This document shows positions 1-8,382 of a DNA stretch of 33,111 bases, piece by piece. The position numbers were made by a program, and so were the translations under genes. This DNA comes from Thermoanaerobaculia bacterium (GTDB taxonomy: Bacteria > Acidobacteriota > Thermoanaerobaculia > Multivoradales > JAIOJS01), in assembly GCA_019911795.1 (NCBI GenBank), contig JAIOJS010000056.1, positions 1 to 33,111 on the forward strand, in the 5' to 3' direction. Each line of letters starts with the position of its first letter. Within the stretch, counting starts at the first letter, position 1. The notes beneath the pieces are model-generated. The model made no database searches and had not been told where the DNA came from. It saw only the letters and a list, made by a program, of their open reading frames with translations.

Positions 1-281
1 TGGAGAAGTGCACGTACTGCATTCAGCGGATCACCGAGGGTAAGCGCCGAGCCAAGCGCGAGGGACGGGAACTGGTCGACGGTGATGTCGTCACGGCGTG
101 TCAGCAGACCTGTCCGACCGAGGCGATCTCCTTCGGCGATATCCTCTCCGAAGCGAGCCCGGTCGCTTTGCGCAAGGCTGACTCTCGCAATTACACGATT
201 CTCGCCGAGCTGGCCAACTTTCCGCGAACCACCTACCTCGCTCGCATTCGCAACCCCAATCCGGCTTGGGAGGAGGCATGA
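1..281 (+). CDS. actB: ACIII iron-sulfur subunit ActB, C-terminal fragment
   Basis: This is the end of a gene that enters from the left edge; the reading frame starts at base 3 and stops at 279-281. The visible 92 residues contain a ferredoxin-type cluster-binding pattern: KCTYCIQRI, then ACQQTCPTEAISFGD. They finish with LAELANFPRTTYLARIRNPNP, the ending I associate with ActB, the molybdopterin-oxidoreductase-like/HybA-like iron-sulfur subunit of alternative complex III. In that complex the subunit lies on the periplasmic side and passes electrons from the quinol site towards cytochromes c. Its stop overlaps the actE start (ATGA), so the two are translationally coupled. In the usual order actABCDEF, actC and actD would come next; here they are missing at this place. 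A generic NrfC/HybA-type ferredoxin subunit is the alternative, but the neighbouring ActE argues for ActB. Confidence 0.85.
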   Translation, partial: EKCTYCIQRITEGKRRAKREGRELVDGDVVTACQQTCPTEAISFGDILSEASPVALRKADSRNYTILAELANFPRTTYLARIRNPNPAWEEA

Positions 282-988
282 CGCGACTCTTTTCCGCCGA
301 GGCACAGCGTTGGGCGGTTCGAACTGTCTGTCTTGGATTGCTGCTCCTTCTTGGCGGTTGCCGCGGCTGTCCGAAGTCTCAACCGCCCATCCATCTCAAC
401 CCCAACATGGACAGTCAGCCCAAGTATCGAGCCCAGGCGGAGAGCGCCTTCTTCGCCGATGGGGCGACGATGAGGACTCCGGTGGAGGGAACGGTGGCCC
501 GCGGAGCGATGCCGATGGCTGATCCCTTGCACACCGGACGTCAGGGCGACGGATTCGTGGTTGGGATCCCTCTGCCCGTCGACGCGGCCGTGCTGACGCG
601 GGGACAGCAGCGCTACGGAATCTACTGCTTACCCTGCCATGGCGATCAGGCCAATGGTCGCGGCATGCTCTATCAACGGTCGCAGATCCAGTCGGCAGAT
701 CTTCACGATCCTCGGATCGTCGCCATGCCTTCCGGTGAGATCTTCGATACGATGACCAACGGCCTCGGCCTGATGCCGGCCTACGACTACTCCATCCCAG
801 TGGCGGATCGCTGGGCGATCATCGCGTACATCCGCACTCTGCAAGGCGCGGATGGGGAGAGTCTCAGTGTTCCGAACGTCGTTCCGAACGACGGGAGTCC
901 CACCGGACCCGACGGAGGCGAGTTGACGACCGATGGGGAGGTCGCAGCCCCCGGAAGCGACGGCGGCAACGAAGGAGTTTCCGGTTGA
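278..988 (+). CDS. actE: ACIII monohaem cytochrome c lipoprotein ActE
   Basis: The 236-residue product begins with a lipoprotein signal (hydrophobic stretch 17-25, then LLGGC with the acylated Cys at 28). It carries one haem c site, CLPCH at 117-121. The segment YRAQAESAFFADG...PVEGTVARG before the haem and GLGLMPAYDYSIPVADRWAIIAYIR after it are typical of ActE of alternative complex III, so it is probably the periplasmic, membrane-tethered haem subunit that delivers electrons to the acceptor. The C-terminal 35 residues are a Gly/Asp/Pro-rich tail. The ATG at 278 is chosen because it overlaps the actB stop as ATGA; an upstream in-frame ATG at 266 would lie inside actB. The gene is followed by a TTGA overlap with the CydA-like gene. 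Finding ActE directly behind ActB, without ActC and ActD between, is unusual. Confidence 0.88.
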   Translation: MTRLFSAEAQRWAVRTVCLGLLLLLGGCRGCPKSQPPIHLNPNMDSQPKYRAQAESAFFADGATMRTPVEGTVARGAMPMADPLHTGRQGDGFVVGIPLPVDAAVLTRGQQRYGIYCLPCHGDQANGRGMLYQRSQIQSADLHDPRIVAMPSGEIFDTMTNGLGLMPAYDYSIPVADRWAIIAYIRTLQGADGESLSVPNVVPNDGSPTGPDGGELTTDGEVAAPGSDGGNEGVSG

Positions 989-2832
989 AGAAGAGCTACA
1001 TCCTCATCGCTCTGGTCGTCCTGCTCGCGGGGGCCGGAGTGGTCAGCGAACTCGCCACCTTCATGGACGGGCGCCTCGCCTACGAGTCTCCCCAGGCGAT
1101 CGACCACGAAGCGCCGACGCCGCGTGAACTCGCCCTGCAAGAGCAGGCGGCCGAGGCGACCAAGGAGGCTCAGGAGCAGCCCTACGTCGAAGAGAAGTAT
1201 CGTGAGTTTCCGGTCATCGGAAGTCGTGTCGCGGTGTGGATGGCCGCACAACTGCACTTGCTTTTCGCTGCTTTCGTGCTCGCGGTCCCGATCTTCGCTC
1301 TGATCATCGAGTTGATCGGCTACAAGACCGGCGACAAGCGCTACGACGATCTGGCCTACGAGTTCACCAAGCTCCTCTCGACCGCCTTCTCCTTCACCGC
1401 GACGCTGGGTGCGCTCCTGACTTTTCTCTTGATCGCGCTTTATCCGCACTTCATGAACTACTTGATGCACGTCTTTTCGCCGACGTTCTTGCCGTACGTG
1501 CTCCTGTTCTTTCTCGAGGCGGTCTTCCTCTACTCGTACTACTACGGATGGCACGCCTTCTCGAAGCGCGTTCATCTCTGCCTCGGCCTGGGTCTCAACC
1601 TGGTCGGTACCGCCATCATGTTCATCGCCAATGCCTGGCTGACCTTCATGATGACTCCCGCCGGTGTGGCCGCGTCAGGCGCTCGCATCAGTACCTGGGA
1701 GGCGGTCACCAACTACACCTGGATGCCGATCAACATTCATCGGATGATCGCCAACGTCGCCTTCGGCGGTTCGGTCGCAGCCGCCTACGCGGCTTTCCAG
1801 TTCCTCAAGGCGAAGACCCCAGAGGAGCGGGCTCACTACGACTGGATGGGCTATATCGGCAACTTCGTAGCCATCGCGGCCCTGCTACCCCTTCCCTTTG
1901 CTGGGTACTGGCTCGCATCCGAGATCTACGCCTTTTCCCAGACGATGGGATTGACCATGATGGGCGGAGCCTTTTCCTGGCTGTTCATCATCCAGGCGAT
2001 TCTCATCGGCAATCTATTCTTGGCTGCCAACTACTACCTGTGGTTGGGCATGGGGCGCATCGAGGGAGCGGAGCGCTTCCGGTCCTACATCAAGTACCTG
2101 TTGATCGTCATCACGGGGTGCTTCCTAGTGTGGGCGACGCCGCGTTCGATCCTTGCTACGGTCGACGAAGTGCAGGCGATGGGCGGATCGTCCCATCCCG
2201 CACTCGGCTTTCTCGGCGTGATGTCGGCCAAGAACACCGCGGTGAATATCCTCATCCTAACGACCTACATCAGCTTCCTGCTCTACCGGAGGAGTGGACG
2301 GATTCCGACCGTCAAGTGGGCTAAAGCAGGCAATGCGGTGCAGTTCGCGATCTTTGCCCTGGCGGCCACGACCGTCCTCTTCTTTGGCATCTACGGCTAC
2401 TTTGTCGAAGCGGCAGTGCGTATCAAGTTCTCAGTGCCACAGGTGGGGTCGGTCCTGGCCGCGATGATCCTGGTGACGGTGATCGATATCTTCCTGTTGC
2501 GAGGCGCCAAGGAGACCGAGACGCGGTGGGGCCAGATTTCGAACACATCGCAGTACGTCCTCATCTTCCTGGCGGTGACCTTCACCTGGCTCATGGGGTT
2601 GATGGGCTACGTTCGCTCGGGCCTCCGCCAGCATTGGCACGTCTACGGCGTGATTCGCGATACGTCACCCGACGCATTCACTCCAACTCTTGGATTTGCC
2701 ACCAAGGTGGTGTCGGTGACCGTCCTTATCTTCTTTGCCTTCCTCGGAGTGGTCTTCTGGTTGGCTAGCCTAGGAGGCAAGCACGGCAAGCCCGAAGTTG
2801 CGGTCGAGGCACTGGACGGGGGCGACGTCTGA
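985..2832 (+). CDS. CydA-like (cytochrome bd-like) membrane subunit
   Basis: A 615-residue polytopic membrane protein resembling cytochrome bd oxidase subunit I (CydA) but diverged. The N terminus has one hydrophobic segment (about 4-20) and a charged periplasmic-looking stretch before the CydA-like core starts near residue 80. Candidate haem ligands are His in AAQLHLLFAAF (equivalent to the helix-1 His of CydA) and His in INIHRMIANVAFGG (equivalent to the helix-5 His). A Glu in FFLEAVFLYSYYYGW matches the conserved Glu near the high-spin haems. I do not see the GRQPW quinol-oxidase signature; the corresponding area reads WATPRS. Similar 'bd-like oxidases' are known from Nitrospira-type genomes. 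The gene starts with TTG (985) overlapping the actE stop, with GGAG about 8 bases upstream, and ends in a TGATG overlap with a cytochrome c gene. No CydB is seen, so the partners are probably the cytochromes c. Substrate and oxygen reactivity are unknown. Confidence 0.75.
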   Translation: MKKSYILIALVVLLAGAGVVSELATFMDGRLAYESPQAIDHEAPTPRELALQEQAAEATKEAQEQPYVEEKYREFPVIGSRVAVWMAAQLHLLFAAFVLAVPIFALIIELIGYKTGDKRYDDLAYEFTKLLSTAFSFTATLGALLTFLLIALYPHFMNYLMHVFSPTFLPYVLLFFLEAVFLYSYYYGWHAFSKRVHLCLGLGLNLVGTAIMFIANAWLTFMMTPAGVAASGARISTWEAVTNYTWMPINIHRMIANVAFGGSVAAAYAAFQFLKAKTPEERAHYDWMGYIGNFVAIAALLPLPFAGYWLASEIYAFSQTMGLTMMGGAFSWLFIIQAILIGNLFLAANYYLWLGMGRIEGAERFRSYIKYLLIVITGCFLVWATPRSILATVDEVQAMGGSSHPALGFLGVMSAKNTAVNILILTTYISFLLYRRSGRIPTVKWAKAGNAVQFAIFALAATTVLFFGIYGYFVEAAVRIKFSVPQVGSVLAAMILVTVIDIFLLRGAKETETRWGQISNTSQYVLIFLAVTFTWLMGLMGYVRSGLRQHWHVYGVIRDTSPDAFTPTLGFATKVVSVTVLIFFAFLGVVFWLASLGGKHGKPEVAVEALDGGDV

Positions 2833-3407
2833 TGCAGATTCCAGTTCCCCTGAAGGTGGCTATCCTCACCATCGCTGCTACGGGTTTTTACACCTACGTT
2901 GGTCAGTTGGTGCCTCAGAAGGAGGTCCATCCGCCCGAGGTCGTAGAGATGAGCTCGGATCTGTCGACGGCGGACCTCGTCGAAATCGGCGAGGGGATCA
3001 TGAGCGGCAAGGGTCTTTGCTTCACCTGCCATACAGTCGGCAAGTCCGGAGCCCTGCGCTTCCCGGATCTCGATGGCGTCGCAATACGGGCCGGATCTCG
3101 ACGCCCCGGCTACGACGAACTCACCTATCTGGCGGAATCGCTCTATCACCCGGACGTTTTTATCGTCGAGGGCTTCTCTGCCGGTATGCCGCAGATCTCG
3201 AAGCCCCCCATCGGCTTGACCGACGACGAGATTCGCGCGGTCATTGCCTACCTACAGACGCTGGGAGGTCAGGCCACCATGACCATGGATACGGTTGTCC
3301 CGTTCTCGGCCGCTGCGCCCGACGGACCCTTGAGCGCGGCGTCGGAGGCGGTCGACGATGGTACAGCGACTGGTAGCGACGAAGCGGAAGTGGAGGGAGC
3401 GGCATGA
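2832..3407 (+). CDS. Membrane-anchored monohaem cytochrome c
   Basis: The 191-residue protein has an uncleaved-looking N-terminal anchor (about 7-28) and one haem c site, CFTCH at 63-67, followed by a class I cytochrome c fold (LPxxG-like FPDLDGVA, and GMPQISKPPIGLTDDEIRAVIAYLQTLGG, where the Met of GMPQ is a likely sixth ligand). The last ~45 residues are an Ala/Asp/Ser-rich linker. Its ATG overlaps the stop of the CydA-like gene, and its stop overlaps the next ATG (ATGA), so it is part of one translationally coupled operon. It is probably the periplasmic electron donor or partner of the CydA-like subunit; this role is inferred from position only. Confidence 0.82.
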   Translation: MQIPVPLKVAILTIAATGFYTYVGQLVPQKEVHPPEVVEMSSDLSTADLVEIGEGIMSGKGLCFTCHTVGKSGALRFPDLDGVAIRAGSRRPGYDELTYLAESLYHPDVFIVEGFSAGMPQISKPPIGLTDDEIRAVIAYLQTLGGQATMTMDTVVPFSAAAPDGPLSAASEAVDDGTATGSDEAEVEGAA

Positions 3408-4234
3408 TGAACCTCGCCGTAGTCCTGCCGGTTCTCGCCGTTCTCATCGGTATCCGCTTCGCCAAACCCAGCATGTTGGGATGGGTCACGGCTTGGTGGT
3501 TGGCGGCGTGGGTCGTCCTCGACTTCGGGTTCGCAGTGCCCGTTCCCAAGACAGTGGTCAAGGAGTTCATGGGCATCATCAGCCTCGCACTGGCCGCCTA
3601 TGTCACCTCGGACCCGCAGCGCTGGCGGGAGGTTCGCGAGCCGACCACGGCCTTCCTCACGGAGCGCAAGTTCCTGCCACTCCTGGTCTTGGTGACGTTG
3701 GCCATTCCGGCCGCGGTCGCCGCGAGCATCTACTTTGACATGACGGCGCCGGCCCAGGCTCCAATCTTCGGGCGCACCGTCCATCCGGCGCCCCCGGCGA
3801 CGCTGACTGTCCACGAGGTGACGCACGACATGCAGACCCTCGACAATCCGTATCGCAAGCTCGAGGCTTCGGACCCTGCGGCCTTCGCAGTGCACGTCGA
3901 AGCGGGGCGCAAGATCTACTACGAAAACTGTTTCTACTGTCATGGTGACCTGATGCAGGGTGGCGGGATGTTCGCCCACGCCCTCAACCCGATTCCCACC
4001 AACTTCCAGGACTCGGGAACCATCGCCATGTTGCAGGAGTCCTTTCTCTTTTGGCGCGTTTCCAAGGGCGGCCCCGGGCTCCCGGAGGAAGGTGGACCGT
4101 GGATGTCGGCGATGCCGGCGTGGGAGAATTTCCTGACGGAGGAGGAGATCTGGGAGGTCATCCTCTTTCTCTATGACTTTACGGAGCAGCGCCCACGGGC
4201 CCTGCATGTCGCCTCGGGAGGGGAGGGACATTGA
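3404..4234 (+). CDS. Multi-helix membrane protein with C-terminal cytochrome c domain
   Basis: A 276-residue protein. The N-terminal half has about four hydrophobic segments (roughly residues 3-17, 24-45, 48-66 and 88-110). The C-terminal half is a monohaem cytochrome c domain with CFYCH at 176-180 and a late PWMSAMPAWENFLTEEEIWEVILFLYDF segment, whose Met is a likely haem ligand. The layout is reminiscent of CcoP-like or ActE-like anchored cytochromes, but I do not recognise the membrane half. It overlaps both neighbours by four bases, and lies between two other cytochrome genes in the actB-actE-cydA-like operon. A role in periplasmic electron transfer to or from the bd-like module is an inference from context. 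Confidence 0.78.
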   Translation: MMNLAVVLPVLAVLIGIRFAKPSMLGWVTAWWLAAWVVLDFGFAVPVPKTVVKEFMGIISLALAAYVTSDPQRWREVREPTTAFLTERKFLPLLVLVTLAIPAAVAASIYFDMTAPAQAPIFGRTVHPAPPATLTVHEVTHDMQTLDNPYRKLEASDPAAFAVHVEAGRKIYYENCFYCHGDLMQGGGMFAHALNPIPTNFQDSGTIAMLQESFLFWRVSKGGPGLPEEGGPWMSAMPAWENFLTEEEIWEVILFLYDFTEQRPRALHVASGGEGH

Positions 4235-5976
4235 GCGGGCGAAGGAACTGGATAAGCGGTGGCCGGTGGGCACTCGGACTCAGTGCACTGCTGCTCGTCG
4301 GGAGCGTTCCCGTTGGCGCACAAGTTGACCTCGGAACCGATGCCCAGCGCGAAACCGGGAAGCGGGTCTACGACAAGTACTGCTCCCAGTGCCACGGAGA
4401 CACCGGCGCCGGGGACGGCTATGCCGCCCCCTTCCTGAGGCCCAAGCCGAGGGACTTTACGTCGGGTAAGTACAAGATCCGTTCGACGCCCAACGGCTTC
4501 TTACCGACCGACGATGACATTCGCCGAGTGATTCAAGCTGGGATTCCTTACACCGCAATGCCGGCCTTCCCTGAGTTCTCCGCGGTGGAGGTGACCGGGC
4601 TCATCCAGTACCTCAAGACCTTCTCGAGCGACTTCGAGGATCCCGAAGCTTATGCCCCGCCCTTGGCGCAACCCGCCGCGCCTCCCTACTCGGCCGACAA
4701 CGTGGCCTCCGCTGTCGAGGTCTACGAGCAGATCGGCTGTGCGCGTTGCCATGGCGTCGAGGGGCGAGGTGATGGTGCCTCGGCTCCCACCCTGGTCGAT
4801 GACTGGGGGGATCCAATCCGCGCCGCGGACCTCTCCGAGCCTTGGACCTTCCGCGGCGGAGCGACCCGCGAGGACATCTACCGTTCGATCAGTACCGGCC
4901 TCAACGGAACTCCGATGGCGGGTTTCGAATCCGGTTTGACACCGGAAGAGCGCTGGAAGATCGTCGACTTCATCTACTCCCTGGCCGACGGCCAGACGGA
5001 GCCGGGCTACGCTAGCCTGGTCACGGCCACCTCGATCGAGGGCGGCCTCGAACTCGAGCGCGGCGAGGAGATGTTCGCATCTGCCAAGCCGGCCCTGCTA
5101 CCGGTGATGGGCCAGATCGTGCAGTTGGGTCGGGCCTTTCATCCCGGTGTGAGAGCGGTGGAGGTTCGCGCGGTCTACGATGAAAGCGACATCGCCTTTA
5201 TGGTGTCCTGGAGCGATATCCAGGCCAATCGCAACGGTGAGAACTCACCCCACCTGCAGGTCGAGGAGCTGGTTTCTACCGCATCGGGTAGTGAGTCCGA
5301 CGAAGGCGGTTTCTGGGGCGAGGAAGAGGCGACTGAGGATGGCGGCGACTTCTGGGGCGAAGAGGAGAGCGGTGACGCCTCCGAAGGGGGCGGCGACGAC
5401 TTCTGGGGAGACGATACTGGCGATGCGGTCGCGACTCTGGACGCCGACACCGCCGAGTTCTCCGATGCGATCGCCTTGCAGTTTCCACGCACCCTGCCCA
5501 CCGGCATTCGCCAGCCCTACTTCATCAACGGCGATAGCCAGCATCCGGTCGAGTTGTGGTACGTCGACCTCGGCTATCCCGATGCTCCCGAGCTCTGGGA
5601 GGGCCGCGGAAGCGCTGCTCTGACCGTTACCGACGAAGCTCCTCCTTACGTTACTGCGACCTACAAAGATGGACAGTGGACCGTGATCTTCAAGCGGTCT
5701 CGGACTCCCGCTCAGGGAATTGGTTTCGCCGAAGATACGTTTGTGCCACTCGCGCTCTCGGTTTGGGACGGCTTCAACGAGGAGCGCGGGAGTCGTCGCG
5801 GATTGACCGCCTGGTATCCTGTCTATGTGCCGCCCTTGGAGACGGTGTCCCCCGTCGGACCGATGGTCAAAACCGCCGGGGGCGTACTTCTCGCAGAGCT
5901 GCTCCTCATCCTCTGGGTGCGTCGCCGAGTGGCGAAGGGCACCGATTCCGGCGACCTCGCGGGAAGCGCTACATGA
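4231..5976 (+). CDS. Dihaem cytochrome c fused to EB_dh-like haem b domain
   Basis: A 581-residue exported protein: signal sequence (about 12-30), two cytochrome c domains (CSQCH at 51-55 and CARCH at 170-174), then from about 265 a domain resembling the ethylbenzene-dehydrogenase gamma subunit family (haem b binding, also found in NXR, perchlorate and DMSO-reductase type II complexes). A C-terminal membrane helix (about 553-570) is followed by RRR. Within the EB_dh-like part, residues ~345-405 form an acidic insertion in which FWG followed by Glu/Asp occurs three times (FWGEE, FWGEE, FWGDD). Start is TTG at 4231, overlapping the previous stop as TTGA, with a GGGAGG run just upstream. It is the last gene of the operon. 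It probably collects or passes electrons in the periplasm; whether it serves an unseen molybdoenzyme or the bd-like module cannot be told from here. Confidence 0.78.
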   Translation: MSGRRNWISGGRWALGLSALLLVGSVPVGAQVDLGTDAQRETGKRVYDKYCSQCHGDTGAGDGYAAPFLRPKPRDFTSGKYKIRSTPNGFLPTDDDIRRVIQAGIPYTAMPAFPEFSAVEVTGLIQYLKTFSSDFEDPEAYAPPLAQPAAPPYSADNVASAVEVYEQIGCARCHGVEGRGDGASAPTLVDDWGDPIRAADLSEPWTFRGGATREDIYRSISTGLNGTPMAGFESGLTPEERWKIVDFIYSLADGQTEPGYASLVTATSIEGGLELERGEEMFASAKPALLPVMGQIVQLGRAFHPGVRAVEVRAVYDESDIAFMVSWSDIQANRNGENSPHLQVEELVSTASGSESDEGGFWGEEEATEDGGDFWGEEESGDASEGGGDDFWGDDTGDAVATLDADTAEFSDAIALQFPRTLPTGIRQPYFINGDSQHPVELWYVDLGYPDAPELWEGRGSAALTVTDEAPPYVTATYKDGQWTVIFKRSRTPAQGIGFAEDTFVPLALSVWDGFNEERGSRRGLTAWYPVYVPPLETVSPVGPMVKTAGGVLLAELLLILWVRRRVAKGTDSGDLAGSAT

Positions 5977-6042
5977 TTTCGAACTGTCCGGAAGGCGTTG
6001 TGGCGCGTCCGGTAACCCCAGCATAGCCAAGGAGATTCCTCC

Positions 6043-8325
6043 ATGTACGAGAGCATTTACGTCCCCGTCGACAACTCAGGGCATTCCAACCGAGCGATCG
6101 ACACCGCCATGACGCTGGGGAAGGGCTTCGGATCGAAGATGATCGGCTCACATGTCTACGCGGCCAAGATGCACGACTACCGTTTCAAGCAGATGGAGTT
6201 CACCCTCCCAGAGGAGTATCTGGTCGAGCAGGAACTCCATCGCCAGCGCAAGATCCACGACAGTCTGATCACGATGGGGCTGCAACTGATCTCAGACTGC
6301 TACCTGGAACCGATGGGCGCTCTCTGCGAAGCCGCGGGACTCGAATTCGAACCCAAGATGATGGACGGGAAGCACTCGACTGAACTTATCAAGGACATCC
6401 GTGAGAATGATTACGACCTCGTGGTCCTCGGTGTTCTCGGAGTGGGCCGTACCCGGGACAGCCAGATCGGAGCCGTCTGCTCACGACTGACCCAGGAGTG
6501 CGCCAAGGACACCTGGGTGGTCAAGCACGTTCCGAAGAAGGATGAACCTGAACGGGACACGATTCTCGTGGGGGTCGACGGCAGCCCTCGATCGTTCGGC
6601 GCTTTGACGACTGCCCTCGAGTTGGCCAAGAAGTTTGACAAGAAGGTCGAGGTGATCGGAGTCTACGATCCCTATTTGCACTACGCCGTGTTCAAGGGGA
6701 TCGTCGATGTCCTCACCGAGCGAGCCGCCAAGGTGTTTCGCTTCGAGGAGCAGAACCAACTGCACGAGGAGATCATCGACACCGGTTTGGCCCAGATCTA
6801 TCAATCGCACTTGAACGTGGCCGAGAGCATGGCTCGGGAAGCCGGAGTCGAGGTCAACAAGACGCTGCTCGACGGCAAAGCCTTCCAGAAGGTCCTCGAT
6901 CACGCGCGCAAGATTGAGCCCTGGGTGTTGGTGGTCGGACGGGATGGGGTCCATGCCGGCGAGGACGAGACCAGTCTGGGAAGCAACACCGAGAACCTTC
7001 TGCGTCTCTGTCCTTGCGATGTGTTGCTGACCAACTCCGAGGTGATCCCCGAACTCGACCTCAAGGCTGAAGAATCGATCCACTGGACTCCCGAGGCCTT
7101 GGAGCGGATGGACCGGGTTCCTCCTCAGGTACTCGGTATCGCTCGAACTGCCATCCTTCGTCTCGCCCTCGAGCAGGGACACAGCGTGGTGTCATCGGAC
7201 CTGGTCACCGATGCCATGGAGCGTTTCATGCCGAAGAAGGCGGCCGAGGCCAACGTGCGACTAGCCGAGGCGCTGATGGTGCACAAGGCGGAACAGCAGC
7301 CGGTCGCGGTGTGCGCCCAATGTGGAGTGGCGGCCCGGACCCAGGATCCGGTGACTTGCACGGTCTGTGGCTCGGCGGAGTTCGAGCGGATCTCGGCCGA
7401 GACCATCGCTCGCATCATCGCGGAGGAAGGTGGTGTCGAGGAGGAGATGACCTACGACGGTCGCAAGGTGCGGTGGACGCAGGAGTCCAAGGCCGCCCTC
7501 AAGTTCCTCGAGGACCGCTACCAGCGGCGCCGGGCCAAGGCTCGAATCGAGAAGGCAGCTCGCATTCAGAAAATGGACCCGATCAGTCTGGAGTTCGCGC
7601 AACGCTTTATCGAGGAGGAGGCGGGAGTCTTGTACCAGCCCTCGGCGGAGTACGAGGCCCGCAAGGCTGAGGTCGCTGCCAACGGAGTCGGGCAGGTGAC
7701 GACGCCCGCTGCCACCGTAGCCGACGACGACGAGGAGCCGGAAGGCAAGATCTGGGGACGGGACGCCAAGAACGTTCCCCTGGTGTCGAGTTTCGATTGG
7801 CAGGCCGATGCCGTCGAACGAGTTCTGCGAGTTCCGGCCGGCTTCATGCGTGACAACACCCAGGGGCGGATCGAGGGGTTGGCAGGGGATCGTCAGGTCG
7901 CGAAGATCGACCTCGGTTTGGTCGAAGAGGGCCTCGAACTCGGGCGGCAACTCATGGAGGAGATGTTGGGTCAGTACAGCGCCCCGGCGGTCGCAACCCA
8001 GGAGACTCAGATAGCGGCCAGCAATGGGGCAGCGGCGGCGGTGACGGCAGCGGTGGTGACTCGGTCGACACCTGAGGCTGTGGTCCCGGACGCGACCCCA
8101 GGTCCGGCCTCAGCCCCGGTTTCAGCTTCGGTTTCAGCAACCAGTCTTTCTTCCACCGTCTCCCCCGAGGAGAGCCCCAAGGCCTCTGGATGCCCGTTCC
8201 ACGTAGCATTGGAGAGCGGCGCTGCCGATCAGGTTCGGGACGTCATGAAGAGCTATCCCCTCAACGAGGTTAGTGTGATGTCCGAGATGGAGCGCAAGAA
8301 GCGAGAGTTGCCGCAAGAGAACTGA
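6043..8325 (+). CDS. Tandem universal stress protein fused to zinc ribbon and PCP_red domains
   Basis: A 760-residue soluble protein without signal peptide. Residues ~1-160 and ~168-330 are two UspA-like domains; the second has an ATP-binding type pattern (GRDGVHAGEDETSLGSNTENLL). Next come a PCP_red-like segment (about 346-396, IHWTPEALERMDRVP), a four-Cys zinc ribbon (C424, C427, C439, C442), and two further PCP_red-like segments (about 472-525 starting VRWTQESKAAL, and about 585-640 starting FDWQADAVERVLRVP). A low-complexity Ala/Ser/Val/Pro linker leads to a C-terminal GCPFH stretch. PCP_red is the small domain named from the light-independent protochlorophyllide reductase B subunit. It is widespread in non-phototrophs, where its job is unclear. 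A good ribosome site (AAGGAG at 6029-6034) precedes the ATG. It lies 66 bases after the cytochrome operon and may be cotranscribed. A stress or redox sensor for the respiratory chain is possible but unproven. Confidence 0.8.
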   Translation: MYESIYVPVDNSGHSNRAIDTAMTLGKGFGSKMIGSHVYAAKMHDYRFKQMEFTLPEEYLVEQELHRQRKIHDSLITMGLQLISDCYLEPMGALCEAAGLEFEPKMMDGKHSTELIKDIRENDYDLVVLGVLGVGRTRDSQIGAVCSRLTQECAKDTWVVKHVPKKDEPERDTILVGVDGSPRSFGALTTALELAKKFDKKVEVIGVYDPYLHYAVFKGIVDVLTERAAKVFRFEEQNQLHEEIIDTGLAQIYQSHLNVAESMAREAGVEVNKTLLDGKAFQKVLDHARKIEPWVLVVGRDGVHAGEDETSLGSNTENLLRLCPCDVLLTNSEVIPELDLKAEESIHWTPEALERMDRVPPQVLGIARTAILRLALEQGHSVVSSDLVTDAMERFMPKKAAEANVRLAEALMVHKAEQQPVAVCAQCGVAARTQDPVTCTVCGSAEFERISAETIARIIAEEGGVEEEMTYDGRKVRWTQESKAALKFLEDRYQRRRAKARIEKAARIQKMDPISLEFAQRFIEEEAGVLYQPSAEYEARKAEVAANGVGQVTTPAATVADDDEEPEGKIWGRDAKNVPLVSSFDWQADAVERVLRVPAGFMRDNTQGRIEGLAGDRQVAKIDLGLVEEGLELGRQLMEEMLGQYSAPAVATQETQIAASNGAAAAVTAAVVTRSTPEAVVPDATPGPASAPVSASVSATSLSSTVSPEESPKASGCPFHVALESGAADQVRDVMKSYPLNEVSVMSEMERKKRELPQEN

Positions 8326-8382
8326 TCCGCGGTTTCCCCGGGGCGCCCGCTCCGCCGGTTGCCAGTTGGACGCAGGTGCTAC

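Noticed and set aside
3269-4273. Long minus-strand open frame opposite the cytochrome c genes
   Set aside because: It is antisense to clearly conserved cytochrome genes in a GC-rich genome, and its product is Arg/Gly-rich with no motif.
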